A stretch of 64,000 bases of DNA from Ipomoea triloba (Eukaryota > Streptophyta > Magnoliopsida > Solanales > Convolvulaceae): contig NC_044916.1 in assembly GCF_003576645.1 (NCBI RefSeq), positions 35,807,111 through 35,871,110 on the forward strand. Direction: 5' to 3'. Both the position numbers and the translations under genes were made by a program. The notes beneath the pieces are model-generated. The model did not search any database. It was not told where the DNA came from and saw nothing but the letters and a program-made list of their open reading frames with translations. Below, piece after piece: positions 59,444-64,000 of this stretch; position 1 is the first letter of the stretch; the number at the start of each line of letters is the position of its first letter.

Positions 59444-59479
59444 ATTCTCCAAAAAGAAAGAAAAAAACCTCAAACTTAA
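59428..59479 (+). mobile_element. Micro-retroinsertion with 14-bp direct repeats
   Basis: AACCTCAAACTTAA stands at 59428-59441 and 59466-59479 around a 24-nt insert that starts GAATTCTCC and ends in an A-rich tail (AAAAAGAAAGAAAAA). The tail is on the plus strand here. The duplicated contig copy at 55885-57654 ends just inside this insert. Confidence 0.5.
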
Positions 59480-61759
59480 TACTGAATCACGTTTAGGATG
59501 TGTCATTTCACATGCCTTCAAATGTTTGTATATTAAAATTCAAATTATGTAACTTGCGATTACTAATTATAAAAAAATATTATAGATCGATTAATCACTT
59601 AAGTTATAATCTGTGTATATACCGAATGGGGGGGGAATGAGTGGAGTCTTTAAACTAAAATTGTTAGAATTGGGCAAGCAATATCTGTTTTTCTCTACCT
59701 ATCATGATTGCTTTGATGGTTACTTCCTTGGCTAATTGTTCATAGCCTTGCACCAAACATGGCTAACCTCCCATGTATTACGCACCCCACATGCTTCTAC
59801 AATCTCAACCTATGCTTTTCAATTTCTACCCCTCATGCTTTTGGGTCTAATTGAATAACATATTCACTTTGTAATTTTGTGTATCACATTTTTAAATTTG
59901 ATACCCTTTTTGAATTTTACTTTTACATATTATCATATACTTTATAGTATTGTGCTGTGTAATTCTTTTGTTTGTAACTGAACGCCTATTCTCTAATGAA
60001 CCAATCCCATATGTATGGGTGAGTCAGGGGGTGTGGAGTAGGGAGAGGGGAGGACGCTATGATACTGAGCGACATTGACATTACTAGTATCAGATACACT
60101 ATACATGATTGTACTGGTTTGAGTTGTGTGCTCGTAAATTTATCTTAAAGAATTTGTCATGGCTTATTGTTGGTAATTTAATGGAAAATGAAAACGTAAA
60201 GGAAGGTCATAATATATGGTGTGGCCTAATTACAACTATAATTACACATAGATCTAAAAACATGAAGCTGACAAGTGGAAGGGAGGTTATGTCCTGTCCA
60301 TTCTTGATCTCTCATGGATCTATCTTCATCACATGTGTGTAATGTACTTTTGGTCAGGTCAATTGCCTTCTCCCCTTTCATTTTCTTTTTGTTTTGATCC
60401 ATTTATTGGGAAATCATCAATTTTGGACTCATAATTTAAGTTATGAGGGTGACTTCCTGTCTAACTAATTATTATTATTTTGTTCTTAAATAATCTAATT
60501 TTATTTGTTCATTAAATAAATACATAAAAAGCTGTATAGTTCTGTATGTAATGTAATTGGGGGAAAAAGATAATGGTTGAGGAATAAAACTAAATATGCT
60601 TAGCATGAAGATGAGGATCAATGTTGACTACAAGCACTATAAAAAGGGGATACATTGGGTTGTATATGAGGCTCAATGTTGACTAGTACCACTAAACTTA
60701 GCATGCAAACTTAATGGGATTCCTATCAATATAAGGGAAATGGGGAATTTAAAATTAATCGAGAACCTAAATGTTCGATCAAATATTTATTGAAAAAAGT
60801 TATTTTTTATACTGATTGATAGCATTGAGAGCTAATGGGTTATCGTTGGGGTAGCATGAGTCTGATAACCATTTGGATGGTAATATGTCACTTTTGGTTG
60901 TCAGTCATGTGGGTATAACATGACCACTGTTTTTTATAATATAATTTGATTTTTTTCCAACTTTTATAAAAATTAAAAAACAAATCATTTGCATAAAATA
61001 GTCAAAATTAGATGTTTGTTAGCTAATTTTTGGAGTTTGATTGTAATATTGAATTTATAACATATTGTTTTCACTTGTACTGCAAACTAAAGTGTAACAT
61101 TCATGTCTAGCCTTTTATAGTTTGAAATTTTGACCTTTCAAAAGCAATGAAATGGACATTCTGATTCACTCTCTTTTTTGCATAGTATTCACCTCAACAA
61201 GAAACATTAAAATTTACTACCAAGTAAGATAGAGATAGAGAAAAATTCCCAATGTTTATTTTTAAGATAATTTCAAGTGAATCCCTGAAATCTTTTGCAA
61301 TGACACTTCAGCCCCTTATATTTTTAAAATTAACTACTAAATCCATATTATATACAATTCAGCTTTTATGGATTATTAACTTAATATAATTTATATACTT
61401 AAAATTATACTAAATATACTATTAAATACTACTCCAAAAATATGAATATAAATAAAAATTTAATAATTTAATAAAAGTATTAACAAAAGTAAAGAAAGTT
61501 CTAATATATTCAATGAAATAATTATTCAATAATCTTATGGTCTAGTGATACACAGTGACTACAAAAAGTCATAAGTTTGAGCTCCAGTACTATAATGTAA
61601 CAGAGTTTAATTCAAACCACACGTCCTATTAAACGTGACATTAAGTCAGACCACGAACAAGTATGCTAATATTCCGGAGTAAGTCCATACATTCTTGAAG
61701 GTTGAGACTTGAGAGGGCGGGGAGGCGAGGGTGGTTTTTTTTAATAAGCATTGAGTTTC
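59480..61759. other. Intergenic, upstream of the Aux/IAA gene
   Basis: No coding frame recognised; the frame at 60109-60342 is not supported by any domain. A SINE-like fragment lies at 61535-61660. The last part should contain the Aux/IAA promoter. I noticed no TGTCTC auxin-response element in it, though this was a reading by eye. Confidence 0.45.
61535..61660 (+). repeat. SINE-like fragment
   Basis: ATCTTATGGTCTAGTGATAC resembles box A of the main SINE family, and CATAAGTTTGAGCTCC its box B. ATAATGTAACAGAGTTTAAT matches the family's later part only loosely. No tail or target duplication. Confidence 0.45.
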
Positions 61760-61789
61760 ACATCGGGACAGCAAAAAAGCTTTTGTAAC

Positions 61790-61942
61790 TTTCTGCCAAA
61801 TGGAGGGTCCCTAGTTTCTCTCTCCTTTCTCTGCTCTCTCCCTGTTTCTGCATAGCGAAATTCTCACTACTGTACTCTCATCATCATCATCTTCTTCTTC
61901 TTGTTCTACCACCGGAAATCGATCCAGAAGCTTCTTTTGCAG
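61790..61942 (+). other. Putative 5' UTR exon of the Aux/IAA gene
   Basis: A pyrimidine-rich stretch (CTCTCTCCTTTCTCTGCTCT, then a CATCATCATCTTCTTCTTC part) ends at CTTTTGCAG|GTATGACT, a good splice donor. Aux/IAA genes of this type usually have an intron in the leader. The transcription start is not fixed. Confidence 0.55.
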
Positions 61943-62589
61943 GTATGACTAGTAGCTCTCTGCTTCAGCCACTCCATTGTAGCTCATTATTAAGCTTTTT
62001 AAATTTTTCTGCTAATTTTTCTACTCTCCTGTCTTTTTGAGCGGCCATTTTGTGTGCATATTTTCTTCGTAGTTCTTCGTTTGGAGTTATATTTGCTTCT
62101 TTTGCAGATTTTCCTTTGGTTTGATTCAATTGCATAGATCTATTCTTCGTTTTGTAAGTTTTCTTTTCGTTTGATGTAATTTTTTCATTTCTGTGAGCAG
62201 CATAGCATTTTTCCACACATTATTTGATGTTAATTAATGTTATCTTGCTAGGAAAAAAATTACCGTTTTTTATCTGATATATTGGTCCTCAGAGTACGAG
62301 AGTAGAATCTACTACCTGTTTATTTATGTGTTTCTGCAAAATAGTTGAGTATTGTTTAGGTTAAATAGCTCTTGGCCTCGGATTTTTTTTGGTTATTCTT
62401 TACCGGAGTGTAATGAATTTACTTGATGGTACTATTTTTTTTTTCTTTTTTACTTACTTTTTTGCTAGTGGGAAAATGTAGTGTTCAAATTGAAGACTTT
62501 TTTCTTGAGATTTTTTTCCTCCCATCTTTTATTGATTCTCTGGAACATTCACATAGAAGGTTGAGAAAATCTAATAAAACTCATCTGAA

Positions 62590-62616
62590 ATGGTCAGTTT
62601 TACTGAAAGGAATTGA
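62590..62616 (+). CDS. Possible upstream open reading frame (8 codons)
   Basis: ATG at 62590 opens MVSFTERN and stops at 62614-62616, 19 bp before the Aux/IAA start. It counts only if this part is in the mature leader; a likely acceptor, ATTCACATAG, lies at about 62558. If so it could dampen translation of the main frame. Confidence 0.35.
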   Translation: MVSFTERN

Positions 62617-62635
62617 AGGATAACTTAAGAAGCCG

Positions 62636-63853
62636 ATGTCTCCACCACTGCTTGGTGTTGGGGAGGAGGATGGCCAAAGCAATGTTACGCTCATGGCTTC
62701 TCCAATCTCCTTAGATAGTGTATGCCAGAATGGACCAGAGCTCAAAGAGTGGAACTATATGGGATTGTCTGACTGTTCATCAGTGGATAGCTCCACTATT
62801 TCTACCACATCAGAAAACAATAGTGGCCGTGGACTGAATTTGAGGGCAACTGAGCTGAGACTTGGACTTCCTGGATCACAATCTCCACAGAGGGATTCCG
62901 AGCCTAGCACAAAGCTTGATGAGAAGCTACTGTTCCCACTGCACCCTGCCAAGGAGAGTAACTTTACTCTATCACAGAAGACAGTGGTTACTGGGAATAA
63001 AAGAGGGTTTTCTGATGCTATGGATGGGTTCTCAGAGGTGAATTATGTTCTTCACTCAATGGTATCACACTTTCTGTTCAAGGTCTAACTGCAGCTATCT
63101 GAATTATCTACAGGGAAAGTTTCTCTCCAATTCAGGTGTCAAAACAGGCTCTATGAATGAGAGCCTAGGCACGCAACAGGCTAAAATGAAAGAGGTTGTA
63201 ACCCAAAACACAATGCAAGAGAGGCCTCGAGCCACTGATGAGGACATTCCGAACCGAGTTGGAGGCGGTGCCCCTGCAACAAAGTGAGTTCAGATAACTT
63301 GCAACCTAGATATTTATCTCCTGAATCCTCATTGTATGAATAGCTCGTTCTGATGTTCCTTTATTAGCAGGGCTCAGGTCGTAGGTTGGCCACCAATTAG
63401 ATCTTACAGGAAGAATACATTAGCTTCTGCCTCAAAGAACACTGAAGAAGTTGATGGAAAAGCAGGACCTGGTGCCCTTTTTATTAAGGTCAGCATGGAT
63501 GGTGCTCCTTATCTGAGGAAAGTGGACCTGAGAATGTACTCTGCATACCAGGAACTCTCTTCTGCTCTTGAAAAGATGTTCAGCTGCTTTACCATTGGTG
63601 AGCTATTTTCTAACTTTTAGTTGAGTTTATTTGTTAGAATTTGGAAATTGGCCTGAAAATTATAGTCTGTTTTAAACTGCCTCTATGTTTAGAGTTACTT
63701 CTATATTCCTACTCTGTCAGGTCAATATGGAGCTCATGGAAAAGAGATTTTAAGTGAGAGCAAATTGAAGGATTTGCTTCATGGATCTGAATATGTCCTC
63801 ACTTATGAGGATAAGGATGGCGATTGGATGCTTGTTGGTGATGTTCCTTGGGA
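62636..63853 (+). CDS. IAA9-like: Aux/IAA auxin-response repressor, IAA9-like (last exon outside window)
   Basis: Four coding exons in the window: 62636-63037, 63114-63283, 63371-63597 and 63721-63853, with consistent GT/AG borders and phases. The N terminus [20 protein letters not shown] and the [13 protein letters not shown] block are typical of the IAA8/IAA9/IAA27 group. Domain I is LRLGLPG (residues 74-80), an EAR motif that recruits TOPLESS. Domain II is [13 protein letters not shown] (194-206), the degron bound by TIR1/AFB with auxin. Domains III and IV form the PB1 fold ([20 protein letters not shown], then [17 protein letters not shown]). The last exon, with the final basic part and stop, is beyond 64000. 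It represses ARF factors in the nucleus until auxin triggers degradation. Confidence 0.95.
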
Positions 63854-63966
63854 GTAAGATCTTTCTACTCCAGTTCCTTCTATCAGGGTTTATTTGTTTC
63901 TTATTAACACTTTAAAGTGGTTATTCATGATTTACTTGTGTGAGGTAACCTGTTATCTGATATTCT

Positions 63967-63990
63967 TTTTTTTTTTTTTTTTTTTTTTTG
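63967..63990. repeat. Poly(T) tract in the last visible intron of the Aux/IAA gene
   Basis: A run of more than 20 T lies in the intron after the exon ending at 63853. It may be the tail of another inserted element, but the window ends too soon to see flanking repeats. Confidence 0.7.
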
Positions 63991-64000
63991 GTTTTGTGGT

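Overview
The window is a piece of a plant nuclear genome. It has AT-rich intergenic DNA, spliced genes with GT/AG introns, TATA-type promoters, many SINEs, MITEs and a LINE. The gene families (an AGL17-clade MADS-box gene, a PT-clade oligopeptide transporter, a bHLH93-like factor, an IAA9-like Aux/IAA) point to a core eudicot. An asterid of the order Solanales, perhaps Convolvulaceae, is my best guess but is not proven.

Layout. 1-3016 (+): 3' half of an AGL17-like MIKC MADS-box gene. 3.0-12.5 kb: no protein gene seen; a SINE, a promoter-like block on the minus strand near 7.97 kb, a MITE and a 465-bp Mutator-type MITE with a perfect 9-bp target duplication. 12589-16247 (-): a complete five-exon oligopeptide transporter (740 aa). 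16.2-18.6 kb: foldback and MITE-like repeats. 18602-20008 (-): an intronless PB1-domain protein. 20-37 kb: gene desert with a 1.5-kb tandem duplication, several SINEs, a perfect 47-bp inverted repeat and hAT-like MITEs. 37018-38902 (+): a four-exon bHLH93-like gene. 43137-43610 (+): a small two-exon membrane protein. 46492-50602 (+): a 5'-truncated L1-type LINE with an intact 1105-aa ORF2 and a 13-bp target duplication. 54.2-59.4 kb: a decayed minus-strand LINE inside a segment with four single-N joins and duplicated contig ends, probably assembly artefact. 61.8 kb to the end (+): an IAA9-like Aux/IAA gene that lacks only its last exon.

The genes do not form a pathway: three are transcription regulators (MADS, bHLH, Aux/IAA), one is a membrane transporter, and the other two are a PB1 protein and a small membrane protein. 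No tRNA, rRNA or CRISPR was seen.

The most unusual signal is a scattered set of seven very small insertions (15-25 nt) made of little more than a poly(A)/poly(T) tract and a few bases. Each is flanked by an 11-15-bp direct repeat like the target-site duplication of a retroposon. Pairs of them share the same few bases next to the tail. I read them as extreme 5'-truncated retroposition events ('micro-retroinsertions').
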